Source: Bacteroidota bacterium (GTDB lineage: Bacteria > Bacteroidota > Bacteroidia > J057 > JADKCL01). Taken from it: a stretch of 23,382 nt of DNA. Shown one piece after another: positions 15,875-23,382 of this stretch; positions within the stretch are counted from its first letter, which is position 1, and each line of letters starts with the position of its first letter. The notes under the pieces were generated by a model. It saw only the letters and a list, made by a program, of their open reading frames with translations, searched no databases and was not told the DNA's origin. The stretch covers positions 1 through 23,382 of the forward strand of contig JADKCL010000051.1 in the NCBI GenBank assembly GCA_016718825.1, given 5' to 3'. The position numbers and the translations under genes were made by a program.

Positions 15875-16504
15875 TCAGATCCCGGCAGGCTGCTCCCCAA
15901 CCACTTCGCGCGGGCGCATCTTTTCCAGAATCCAATAGTCCGCCATCAGGGCGAGTCCCCAGGGAACGGCCAGAATACCCATGGTAGTCCAGTCATCAAA
16001 TGCGAACCGGATCGCGCCCATTTCCTCGCCTGTCCAATAGGCCAGCGGCCCAAAGACCGCCCCGACCACAAATGTCCAGACCGGCTTGCCGATCAGCACC
16101 TTCAGCGAATGGTCCAGCGTCACTGCCAACCCGGCCCAGATCGCCGTGATCCAAATCGGCGCCAAAAAATTGAGGTAAGGATATGTTCCGTTGTAGTCGA
16201 TCAGGCCCGTGGCGTTGTAAACCGTATCAATCACCGTTCCCAACGCTGCCACAGCCAAGGCATACCAGAGTTCCCAGACCTTCTTGGTATAGGCAACGTG
16301 CAGAATGAGAAAAACGAAGAACGGAAAGGCCCCCCAATAGCTCAGCGGCGGACCCGCGACTGCGCCCCACGCCGCAAGCAGCCAACTCACCTTGAATAAT
16401 CCATACTGAATGATCACCATCCAAAAGAATGCCCAAGTCAGGTATTTGCTCCGTGCCATTGCCCGCAAAACTAATGCTGATTTTCGAATTCCATCCGGCA
16501 ACAT
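15875..16504 (-). CDS. DUF2878-like integral membrane protein
   Basis: Up to 209 residues; about six hydrophobic spans. Features resembling DUF2878 are the first helix with W/F-rich FFWMVIIQYGLFKVSWLLAA, the segment AALGTVIDTVYNATGLIDYN (conserved D in the G...D..l..tG motif), IWITAIWAGLAVTLDHSL (W...LW..fa.tl.hsl) and FGPLAYWTGEEMGA (GgPlsY.aG). The first ATG (16504) adds a polar leader; the internal ATG at 16459 (MARSKYLTW) gives a better membrane-protein start. DUF2878 function is unknown. It is transcribed away from the repeat-protein gene (start 16574), so promoters for both lie in the 70-bp gap or just inside. Confidence 0.7.
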   Translation of the reverse strand: MLPDGIRKSALVLRAMARSKYLTWAFFWMVIIQYGLFKVSWLLAAWGAVAGPPLSYWGAFPFFVFLILHVAYTKKVWELWYALAVAALGTVIDTVYNATGLIDYNGTYPYLNFLAPIWITAIWAGLAVTLDHSLKVLIGKPVWTFVVGAVFGPLAYWTGEEMGAIRFAFDDWTTMGILAVPWGLALMADYWILEKMRPREVVGEQPAGI

Positions 16505-16573
16505 TTTTCAGCCTCTGTGCAGGAATTTCCCCGTAATTTGAATCGCTGGACCAGTCAAGCCAGCTTTTGAAAA

Positions 16574-17437
16574 GTGAAAAGGATCCTCACAGGAATTTTT
16601 GCCGTTGCTTGCCTTCTCTTCGGGCAGTTGCAGGCGCAATCCGTCGACGACGGTGTCAAGGCCTATGACAACGGCGACTACAAGGGCGCCGTGTCCAACC
16701 TCGACAAAGCCATCGCGACAGGCAGCCTCAAGGAAAAAGGGCTTGCCCGAGCCCACTACTACCGCGGACAGTCCAAAGTGGTGTTGGTGCGCAAAAACAA
16801 GACGGATGTTACGCCCGAAATGTCCAAGCTGCTGCAGAATTGGGCAGTGACGGGCTACGAGGACTTGGCGCTTGCCAAAAAGTATGACGTGGATGGCAAA
16901 CTCACCGATGCCATTCAATCCTCGACCAAGGAAATGCAGCAACTCGTGCTCGACCTCGCCGATGCCCATTTGCTTGCGACCTCCGATGGCGCAAAATCGG
17001 AGGCTGAAAAAAAGGTCCTCTGGCAAAACATGGTCGCGCTCTGCGAACCCGTGATTGCCCAGGACAAGTTCAATTACCGCGCCTACGACCTCGCCGCCGA
17101 TGCACAGCTTTCATTGCGGGATTCGCTCAAAGCCCTCAAAAATTACCACTTCGCGGATGATTGGTTCTTTCGCTCCGCACCCAAGGATGGAGACATGGCA
17201 ATCGCCTACACCTATATCCACATTGCCGAACTTGAATGGGCGCTTCACAAAAATTATGACGGCGCCATCAAGGCCATTGAGGAAGGCAAGCAAGTGCTCG
17301 ATGGTGAAAGCAAAAAAATCCAGTCGCTCGGCAACCGTCCGCCTGCTGAAAAGGCCTATCTCAGCAAACGGCACGACATCATCCTTACCGATTTGAAAAA
17401 GGTGGAGATGGATCTAAAGGCAGCAGGAGGCAGGTGA
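16574..17437 (+). CDS. Exported tetratricopeptide-like repeat protein
   Basis: 287 residues from GTG 16574. MKRILTGIFAVACLLFGQLQ then AQ is a signal peptide. The mature part starts with a TPR-type helix pair: VDDGVKAYDNGDYKGAVSNL, DKAI, then a second unit ARAHYYRGQSKVVLV. Later helical pairs include LVLDLADAHLLA, YRAYDLAADAQLSLRDSLKA and IHIAELEWALHKNYDGAIKA, which keep the A...G.Y..A...A spacing. TPR proteins in the periplasm or on the envelope act as scaffolds; no partner can be named. No coding neighbour is close downstream: about 480 bp of non-coding DNA follow. Confidence 0.75.
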   Translation: MKRILTGIFAVACLLFGQLQAQSVDDGVKAYDNGDYKGAVSNLDKAIATGSLKEKGLARAHYYRGQSKVVLVRKNKTDVTPEMSKLLQNWAVTGYEDLALAKKYDVDGKLTDAIQSSTKEMQQLVLDLADAHLLATSDGAKSEAEKKVLWQNMVALCEPVIAQDKFNYRAYDLAADAQLSLRDSLKALKNYHFADDWFFRSAPKDGDMAIAYTYIHIAELEWALHKNYDGAIKAIEEGKQVLDGESKKIQSLGNRPPAEKAYLSKRHDIILTDLKKVEMDLKAAGGR

Positions 17438-17918
17438 TTGCGTAAGTTTCCAATGACAAATTTTGTTCCAAGGAACAGAAAAAATCGCACTGAAAAGGAC
17501 GTAAGATTTTCCAAGCTTTTGAGTGAAATTCCATGGCAAATTTCAGGACTTGGTGGTGGAAAATGTTGACGATTTTTTTTATTGTTGAAAACATCTAATT
17601 TCGCTCCGCAGCTTTTAACGAGAGAAACTGAAGTTGATTCAGTGATCAAGTCATCTGATGCGCAGGCGCGTACGAATGCATATTTTTGGGGAAAATGTTC
17701 TGATAATCAATCGATTACCTTCTGAATAGCGGAAGCAAATCACTGATCAACGGCTCCTTCATCTCCCGTTCGTTACCCACTTGTAGCTTTCAACATCAGC
17801 GTTGGGAAGGTCGGGTTTGGCCGACCAGCGACCATTCATTTGGTCCTCCCAACGCGCTCTGAATCTTATCAGGGTTCCGGTGTTGCAATTTGAAACCGAT
17901 GTAATTGATTTCTTGGGT
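17438..17918. other. Intergenic region with a probable gene remnant
   Basis: About 480 bp without an intact gene. The left part has AT-rich patches, including an eight-base T run near 17571-17578, but no clear hairpin before it. The right part (about 17700-17900) may be a remnant of a minus-strand gene, described separately. The promoter of the following secreted-protein pair must lie at its right end, but no clear TTG/TAnnTTTG pair was found. Confidence 0.35.
17704..17890 (-). pseudogene. Possible 3' remnant of a minus-strand gene
   Basis: On the minus strand the sequence reads RFRARWEDQMNGRWSAKPDL, PNADVESYKWVTNGR, and after one frame change near 17765 MKEPLISDLLPLFRR with a stop. The composition (two W, charged, no long hydrophobic run) is protein-like, and the frame change keeps it so. 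No upstream part or start is visible because the next gene's coding region begins there on the other strand. The family is not recognised, and chance openness cannot be excluded. Confidence 0.25.
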
Positions 17919-18677
17919 ATGAAAAATTTTGTTTTGAAGTCGTCGGATAAATGGTCGGTGAAAAAGGCCTTTTCGAACTTGCTTTTGCCCTTCGTGATAC
18001 TTTGTGTGGGAAACACAGGCTTGTTAGGAGAAACGATCGAGCTTGCCTCCCATTCAGAGGTAGGCAGCAAAGAGAATGTCGGACCCAAACCGGAGAATCA
18101 ACCTTTGCAGGTAACGCTCGCCTATGGTGACCATCTCACTTTGGACGGGCCATTGGAAAACATCAGCAGCTGGACCATTCTGCATTCCGGTCAAACCGTT
18201 GGCCAAGGCATCGGAAACAGTTTGCTCAATTTTGTTTTTGCACAACCGGGAGAATATTCGGTTCAAATCCAAGACAACCATGTTCACAACGCCCAATCGT
18301 GTGACCACAGTAATCTTCCATCTGAAATTCTTGTCACCGTGACCGGCAAGAAAATGGTTTTTGATTTTACCCAAGTCACGTTTTCGGCCCCGATCTCCAA
18401 TGGCAATCTCAACGGAATCGTCCTGAGCGTTCCGGTCATTGTCGACTCCTATGACGGAAGCCCGATCCTATTCCAACAAGGCACGGTGTACACAGCGGGT
18501 GTGGGAACCAACTTGACGGCTATTCCGGTGCAAAATGTAATGAGCCTGAATCCCGGGACGGTCGTTTTGAACTATACGCTTTCAGGGAGTGTAAGTCGTC
18601 CGACCTACATCATGTTTGACTTCATTGATGTGAATGGCAAAGTGCAGTCCTTTGGTTTGCAGCAACAAATTCACTAA
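17919..18677 (+). CDS. Exported hypothetical protein paired with the giant repeat protein
   Basis: ATG 17919 is chosen because it gives MKNFVLKSSDKWSVKKAFSN followed by the hydrophobic LLLPFVILCVGNTGLLGE, a signal peptide. The longer in-frame start at 17802 adds 39 polar residues that would hide it. The mature 220 or so residues are beta-rich: an Ig/PKD-like segment (YGDHLTLDGPLENISSWTIL ... FVFAQPGEYSVQIQDN) then a second beta domain (VFDFTQVTFSAPISNGNLNG ... VVLNYTLSGSVSRPTYIMFD). A short cluster HVHNAQSCDH holds three His and one Cys. The stop is 26 bp before the giant gene, so the two are very likely co-transcribed; it may be a secreted partner or accessory domain protein. The family is not recognised. 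Confidence 0.65.
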   Translation: MKNFVLKSSDKWSVKKAFSNLLLPFVILCVGNTGLLGETIELASHSEVGSKENVGPKPENQPLQVTLAYGDHLTLDGPLENISSWTILHSGQTVGQGIGNSLLNFVFAQPGEYSVQIQDNHVHNAQSCDHSNLPSEILVTVTGKKMVFDFTQVTFSAPISNGNLNGIVLSVPVIVDSYDGSPILFQQGTVYTAGVGTNLTAIPVQNVMSLNPGTVVLNYTLSGSVSRPTYIMFDFIDVNGKVQSFGLQQQIH

Positions 18678-18703
18678 TCCAACACATTCAACCAATTATC
18701 AAA

Positions 18704-21700
18704 ATGCCTCAAAGTTTCACGATGAAATTGCAGCGATATCGCCTTCTGGTACTCGGCCTACTTGCTTTTGTGTCCTTTTTCTCAAGTGCTGAACAACTTA
18801 AGGCTCAGGATTGTGGTTTTGGGCCTGGACTCGGATGTCCAGGAACGGACTACACGAATTGTTTTTTCAAGTCGACCACCAATCGCAATACGATTGAATA
18901 CGACAACTTTATCTCGGCATTCCATACGACGCTTGTCCGTGATTCGGTGGGAGACTTGATCACCTGGGGTGAAGTTTTGACAAACACCGGTGCCGGCAGC
19001 AACCTTGTGCCATTCACCATCAACTCGACCAATTTTCCTGCGCTGACGGGCACGCGCTTGCGAGCAACGGTTGGGTCTTCCACGACAAACAATACGCAGG
19101 GCATTGTGTTGACCACGACCGGTCTTTTTGCGATGGCACAAGAAGGAAGGGTCATCGATGCTACAATTACCGCTGGTACTGGATTTCAGCCCATTACCAT
19201 CGGCGGCAATCCGACAGGCTTACCGCCGGGTGTTCTTCCTGACCAGGTAAAAATGATGACCGCATCGAGTGCGAACGGAGGTATCGGATCGGGAGTACTT
19301 GTACTGACGCTCTGCTCGGGAGACGTTTGGGTGCTTGCAGCCAACGCTGCCATGCGTGGAAATGGCAGCACAGGCAATGCATTGACGTGGTCGCGTGTCA
19401 CGACCAATGCAGTTGGCAATCCTTTCCTTTCCGGAATCGTTGCCTGTCGCACGACTGGCCGCTCCATCATTGCATTGGAAGCCTCCGGAGCGCTTTGGAC
19501 TTGGGGACAAAGCACGTGGCTTGGAAATGGTACTGCGATCGCTACCCGCAACCGTGCGACTCCTATGACGTTGCCGGCATTCAATCCAGGCGCCTCTGCA
19601 AAAATGATCTCCATTACCTCTGATGGCCTCAATCAAATTTCCTACTACGTCCTCGCCACCGACGACAACCTCTACGCGTTGGGCAACAATGCGTCGCGGC
19701 AGTTGGGGGATTGGACGACGACCGACAGGAATGTATGGGTTCAGCCAAGGTATACCGGTCCTGCAGGGCCGGTAATGAACGACATCAAATGGATAACCGC
19801 CAATGAACACTGTGGTTTTGGTTCAGCAACCATTAACGTATTGACCAACGGGAGCCAGATTTATAATTGGGGCCTCAATCTTGGCAATATGTTGGGCCGG
19901 GCAGCCGCTGGTGCGGCCGAAAATCCTGCCATTCCGAACTTCATTGCTCCGACCGATGTGATCATTGCTGCCAATACGGGTGGACATACGAGCATGTACG
20001 TGAAAAAATGCATGTCAACCTTCGGATATGTTGGGCATAGAATCAACGGTTCGATGGGAAATGGCAGCGCTGCGGCACTTTTTGAAAATGTGGTTACTTA
20101 TGCTACCGCTTCCGTCCCCATTTGCGGCGCCTACTTTGGTGTCGATCTGCTGGGAACTGTCGGCGCATCCAATGCAGCTGATAGTAGTTCGCATTGCGCA
20201 GGGACTGTTCTCAACATGACCTTTGAGCCAGCTGGTGGATCCGTCACAACCACAGGTCCTGCAACTTACAGTAGTGGTTTGCAGCAGCTTACTATGACTG
20301 CAGGCGGCACTGTCAATGTCATCTATAATCCGCCGGTTGGCTGTACTGTGCCAAGGGATTCGGTAACCTATTTTTCAATTTGTGAATCGGTTAGCTCGGC
20401 TTCGGCCACTCCCACTTTGTGTAACAATACGGCCCTCACATCGATCACCCATATAACAATTTGTGCAACAGGGATCGGTGCCCCGATTGGGCTTCCCCCT
20501 GGTGTGACGGCGACTTGGGCAGCGAATGTTCTCACAATCAGTGGCACGCCGACTTCTCCGGGCGTTTTCAACTATTCGATTCCCGTTGTTGGTGCGTGTG
20601 GAGGGGTAAGTGCCACCGGCACCATCACCGTAATCGATGCGCCAACGGTGGCCGCTGCAGGTGCTGACCAAACCGGTGCAGGTACGTGCGGAACCACTTC
20701 CACGACCTTGGCTGCGAATACCCCCACGGTCGGAACAGGAATCTGGACCATCGTCGCGGGTGTGGGCGGAACGGTCGTCACGCCCGGAAGTCCGACGTCG
20801 GTTTTCAATGGTGTCGCTGGAAACACATATACGCTTCGCTGGACTGTGACCAATGCGCCTTGTCCGGCATCGTTTGACGAAGTGGACATTACCTTCAACC
20901 TGAATCCAACGGTTGCCTCTGCCGGGGCTGACCAAACCGGTGCAGCTACTTGCGGAACCACATCGACCACGCTGGCTGCCAATACACCGACGGTCGGAAC
21001 GGGAACCTGGACCATCGTGGCCGGTGTTGGCGGAACCATTGTCACCCCGGGAAGTCCGACATCGGTTTTCAATGGTGTCGCTGGAAACATCTATACCCTC
21101 CGCTGGACGATCACCAATGCGCCTTGTCCTGCTTCTTTCGACGAAGTGGACATCACCTTCAACCTGAATCCAACGGTCGCCGCTGCAGGCGCTGACCAAA
21201 CTGGTGCAGGTACTTGCGGAACCACTTCGACCACCTTGGCTGCCAATACACCCACGGTCGGAACGGGAACCTGGACCATCGTAGCCGGTGTTGGCGGAAC
21301 GGTTGTTACACCTGGAAGTCCGACATCGGTCTTCAATGGTGTCGCTGGAAACACCTATACCCTCCGTTGGACGATCACGAATGCGCCTTGTCCTGCTTCT
21401 TTCGACGAAGTGGACATCACCTTCAACCAAAATCCAACGGTCGCCGCCGCAGGTGCGGATCAAACCGGTGCAGGCACTTGCGGAACCACGTCGACCACGC
21501 TGGCTGCCAATACGCCCACGGTCGGAACAGGATCTTGGACGATTGTTGCAGGTGTTGGCGGAACCATTGTCACCCCTGGAAGTCCGACATCGGTTTTCAA
21601 TGGTGTCGCTGGAAACACATATACCCTTCGCTGGACGATTACCAATGCACCTTGTCCGGCTTCTTTCGACGAAGTGGACATTACCTTCAACCAAAATCCA

Positions 21701-23382
21701 ACGGTCGCCGCTGCAGGTGCTGACCAAACTGGCGCAGGTACCTGCGGAACCACTTCCACGACGTTGGCTGCCAATACGCCCACGGTCGGAACAGGAACCT
21801 GGACCATCGTCGCGGGTGTCGGCGGAACGGTTGTCACCCCAGGAAGTCCGACATCGGTCTTCAACGGTGTCGCTGGAAACACATATACGCTTCGCTGGAC
21901 GATCACGAATGCGCCTTGTCCAGCATCCTTCGACGAAGTGGACATTACCTTCAACCAAAATCCAACGGTTGCCGCCGCAGGTGCGGATCAAACCGGTGCA
22001 GGCACTTGCGGAACCACGTCGACCACTTTGGCTGCCAATACGCCTACGGTCGGTACGGGAGCATGGACCATCGTAGCGGGTGTTGGCGGAACCATTGTCA
22101 CCCCGGGAAGTCCGACATCGGTCTTCAATGGTGTCGCTGGAAACACCTATACCCTCCGCTGGACGATCACGAATGCGCCATGTCCTGCTTCTTTCGACGA
22201 AGTGGACATTACCTTCAACCAAAATCCAACGGTTGCTGCCGCAGGCGCTGACCAAATTGGTGCCGGTACTTGCGGAACCACGTCGACCACTTTGGCTGCC
22301 AATACGCCGACGGTCGGAACGGGAACATGGACCATCGTCGCGGGTGTCGGTGGAACGGTTGTCACCCCTGGAAGTCCAAGTTCGGTCTTCAATGGTGTCG
22401 CTGGAAACACATATACCCTCCGCTGGACGATTACCAATGCGCCATGTCCGGCATCCTTTGACGAAGTGGACATTACCTTCAACCAAAATCCAACGGTCGC
22501 CGCCGCAGGCGCTGACCAAACGGGCGCTGGCACTTGCGGAACCACGTCGACCACGCTGGCTGCCAATACGCCCACGGTCGGAACGGGAACCTGGACCATC
22601 GTGGCCGGTGTTGGCGGAACCATTGTCACCCCGGGAAGTCCGACATCGGTTTTCAATGGTGTCGCCGGAAACACATATACGCTTCGCTGGACAGTGACCA
22701 ATGCGCCTTGTCCTGCTTCTTTCGACGAATTGGACATTACCTTCAACCTGAATCCAACGGTCGCTGCAGCAGGTGCTGACCAAACGGGTGCAGGTACTTG
22801 CGGAACCACTTCCACGACTTTGGCTGCCAATACGCCGACAGTCGGAACTGGAACATGGACCATCGTCGCGGGTGTCGGTGGAACGGTTGTCACCCCAGGA
22901 AGTCCGACGTCGGTTTTCAATGGTGTCGCTGGAAATACCTATACCCTTCGTTGGACGATCACCAATGCGCCTTGTCCAGCTTCTTTCGACGAAGTGGACA
23001 TTACCTTCAACCAAAATCCAACAGTCGCCGCTGCAGGAGCTGACCAAACGGGCGCTGGCACTTGCGGAACCACGTCGACCACCCTGGCTGCCAATACACC
23101 CACCGTCGGAACAGGAACTTGGACAATTGTCGCCGGCATCGGTGGAACGGTAGTCACCCCAGGAAGTCCGACATCGGTCTTCAATGGTGTCGCTGGAAAC
23201 ACCTATACCCTCCGCTGGACGATCACGAATGCACCTTGTCCTGCTTCTTTCGACGAAGTAGACATTACCTTCAACCAAAATCCAACGGTCGCCGCCGCAG
23301 GTGCGGATCAAACCGGTGCAGCTACTTGCGGTACCACTTCCACGACCTTGGCTGGCAATACACCCACGGTCGGAACGGGAAC
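18704..23382 (+). CDS. Giant secreted RCC1- and Ig-like-repeat protein (partial, runs off the window)
   Basis: The frame is open from ATG 18704 to the window end (at least 1,559 residues). Residues 1-35 are a signal peptide (LLVLGLLAFVSFFSSAEQLK then AQ). Residues about 40-440 carry RCC1-like beta-propeller signatures: DLITWGEVLTNTGAGSN, ALWTWGQSTWLGNGT, NLYALGNNASRQLGD and QIYNWGLNLGNMLGR. Residues about 562-644 form an Ig-like domain (PTLCNNTALTSITH, LPPGVTATWAANVLTISGTP) of a type common in Bacteroidota surface proteins. From residue 646 there are tandem 88-residue repeats with CGTTSTTLAANTPTVGTGTW and GNTYTLRWTITNAPCPASFD; each has two Cys that may form a disulfide. Such proteins are usually exported by the type IX system and end in a sorting domain; that end is outside the window. 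An alternative start is ATG 18722 (MKLQRYRLL). A likely surface adhesin or extracellular structural protein. Confidence 0.88.
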   Translation, partial: MPQSFTMKLQRYRLLVLGLLAFVSFFSSAEQLKAQDCGFGPGLGCPGTDYTNCFFKSTTNRNTIEYDNFISAFHTTLVRDSVGDLITWGEVLTNTGAGSNLVPFTINSTNFPALTGTRLRATVGSSTTNNTQGIVLTTTGLFAMAQEGRVIDATITAGTGFQPITIGGNPTGLPPGVLPDQVKMMTASSANGGIGSGVLVLTLCSGDVWVLAANAAMRGNGSTGNALTWSRVTTNAVGNPFLSGIVACRTTGRSIIALEASGALWTWGQSTWLGNGTAIATRNRATPMTLPAFNPGASAKMISITSDGLNQISYYVLATDDNLYALGNNASRQLGDWTTTDRNVWVQPRYTGPAGPVMNDIKWITANEHCGFGSATINVLTNGSQIYNWGLNLGNMLGRAAAGAAENPAIPNFIAPTDVIIAANTGGHTSMYVKKCMSTFGYVGHRINGSMGNGSAAALFENVVTYATASVPICGAYFGVDLLGTVGASNAADSSSHCAGTVLNMTFEPAGGSVTTTGPATYSSGLQQLTMTAGGTVNVIYNPPVGCTVPRDSVTYFSICESVSSASATPTLCNNTALTSITHITICATGIGAPIGLPPGVTATWAANVLTISGTPTSPGVFNYSIPVVGACGGVSATGTITVIDAPTVAAAGADQTGAGTCGTTSTTLAANTPTVGTGIWTIVAGVGGTVVTPGSPTSVFNGVAGNTYTLRWTVTNAPCPASFDEVDITFNLNPTVASAGADQTGAATCGTTSTTLAANTPTVGTGTWTIVAGVGGTIVTPGSPTSVFNGVAGNIYTLRWTITNAPCPASFDEVDITFNLNPTVAAAGADQTGAGTCGTTSTTLAANTPTVGTGTWTIVAGVGGTVVTPGSPTSVFNGVAGNTYTLRWTITNAPCPASFDEVDITFNQNPTVAAAGADQTGAGTCGTTSTTLAANTPTVGTGSWTIVAGVGGTIVTPGSPTSVFNGVAGNTYTLRWTITNAPCPASFDEVDITFNQNPTVAAAGADQTGAGTCGTTSTTLAANTPTVGTGTWTIVAGVGGTVVTPGSPTSVFNGVAGNTYTLRWTITNAPCPASFDEVDITFNQNPTVAAAGADQTGAGTCGTTSTTLAANTPTVGTGAWTIVAGVGGTIVTPGSPTSVFNGVAGNTYTLRWTITNAPCPASFDEVDITFNQNPTVAAAGADQIGAGTCGTTSTTLAANTPTVGTGTWTIVAGVGGTVVTPGSPSSVFNGVAGNTYTLRWTITNAPCPASFDEVDITFNQNPTVAAAGADQTGAGTCGTTSTTLAANTPTVGTGTWTIVAGVGGTIVTPGSPTSVFNGVAGNTYTLRWTVTNAPCPASFDELDITFNLNPTVAAAGADQTGAGTCGTTSTTLAANTPTVGTGTWTIVAGVGGTVVTPGSPTSVFNGVAGNTYTLRWTITNAPCPASFDEVDITFNQNPTVAAAGADQTGAGTCGTTSTTLAANTPTVGTGTWTIVAGIGGTVVTPGSPTSVFNGVAGNTYTLRWTITNAPCPASFDEVDITFNQNPTVAAAGADQTGAATCGTTSTTLAGNTPTVGTG
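20639..23382 (+). repeat. Tandem array of 264-bp coding repeats (10 full plus one partial)
   Basis: Units begin at 20639, 20903, 21167, 21431, 21695, 21959, 22223, 22487, 22751, 23015 and 23279, each exactly 264 bp (88 codons); the last is cut by the window end. Copies are near-identical in DNA as well as protein, differing mainly at scattered third positions and a few residues (T/I/S/A before WTIV; L or Q in TFNLNP/TFNQNP; V or I in RWTVTN/RWTITN). No indel breaks the period. This indicates recent expansion and exchange between copies. Because the unit is divisible by three, other frames also stay open over long distances, including one of 978 codons on the opposite strand. Confidence 0.97.

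Noticed and set aside
20375..23311. A 978-codon open frame on the minus strand across the repeat array
   Set aside because: It is antisense to the clear + strand repeat protein. The 264-bp unit is divisible by three, so one stop-free copy makes the whole array stop-free. Its Arg/Gly/Ser-rich sequence is not protein-like.

Overview
The window looks like a chromosomal segment from a Bacteroidota bacterium, probably Saprospirales- or Chitinophagales-like. The clues are candidate TAnnTTTG -7 promoter boxes, a large secreted protein built of Cys-containing Ig-like repeats, and the protein families present. It splits into two halves.

Left half (1 to about 9,990), AT-richer and accessory in character. 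Bases 2-187 are the 3' end of a + strand superfamily I (UvrD-like) helicase. Converging on it is a minus-strand operon (7181 to 217) with very short or overlapping gene junctions. In order of transcription it encodes two Liv-type ATPases (LivG, LivF), a lipoprotein substrate-binding protein (LivK), a trans-polyprenyl-synthetase-like protein with degraded Asp-rich motifs, a membrane-anchored protein with a soluble C-terminal domain, permease LivH, an alpha/beta-hydrolase-like protein and permease LivM. This combination is the most unusual content of the window. Next come a winged-helix-like gene, an intergenic region with 10-bp repeats and a dyad, and several small or broken + strand genes. These lead, through overlapping reading frames, into a large serine recombinase (9972-11684). 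The recombinase lies on the 3' side of a tRNA-Leu(CAA) gene and reads antisense through it, which suggests an integrated element with one end at this tRNA. Nearly every gene left of about 9.8 kb except livH carries single-base frame breaks, many in homopolymers, while conserved motifs survive on both sides of each break. Real recent decay and locally poor sequence are both possible.

Right half (about 11,570 to the end), higher GC with intact genes: tRNA-Leu with its terminator (minus), a DUF1444/YtpQ-like protein, an ABC-F ATPase, an SRPBCC protein, an exported LolA-like protein with a His-rich tail, a DUF2878-like membrane protein (minus), and an exported repeat protein. A two-gene secreted cluster follows: a small exported protein, then a giant protein of at least 1,559 residues that runs off the window. 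The giant protein has a signal peptide, RCC1-like repeats, an Ig-like domain and at least ten near-identical 88-residue (264-bp) repeats.

Inferred roles: the left operon encodes an importer for an unknown small molecule with built-in sensing or processing proteins, carried on or beside a tRNA-targeted island. The right half is ordinary chromosome with translation and envelope functions and a repeat-rich surface protein.
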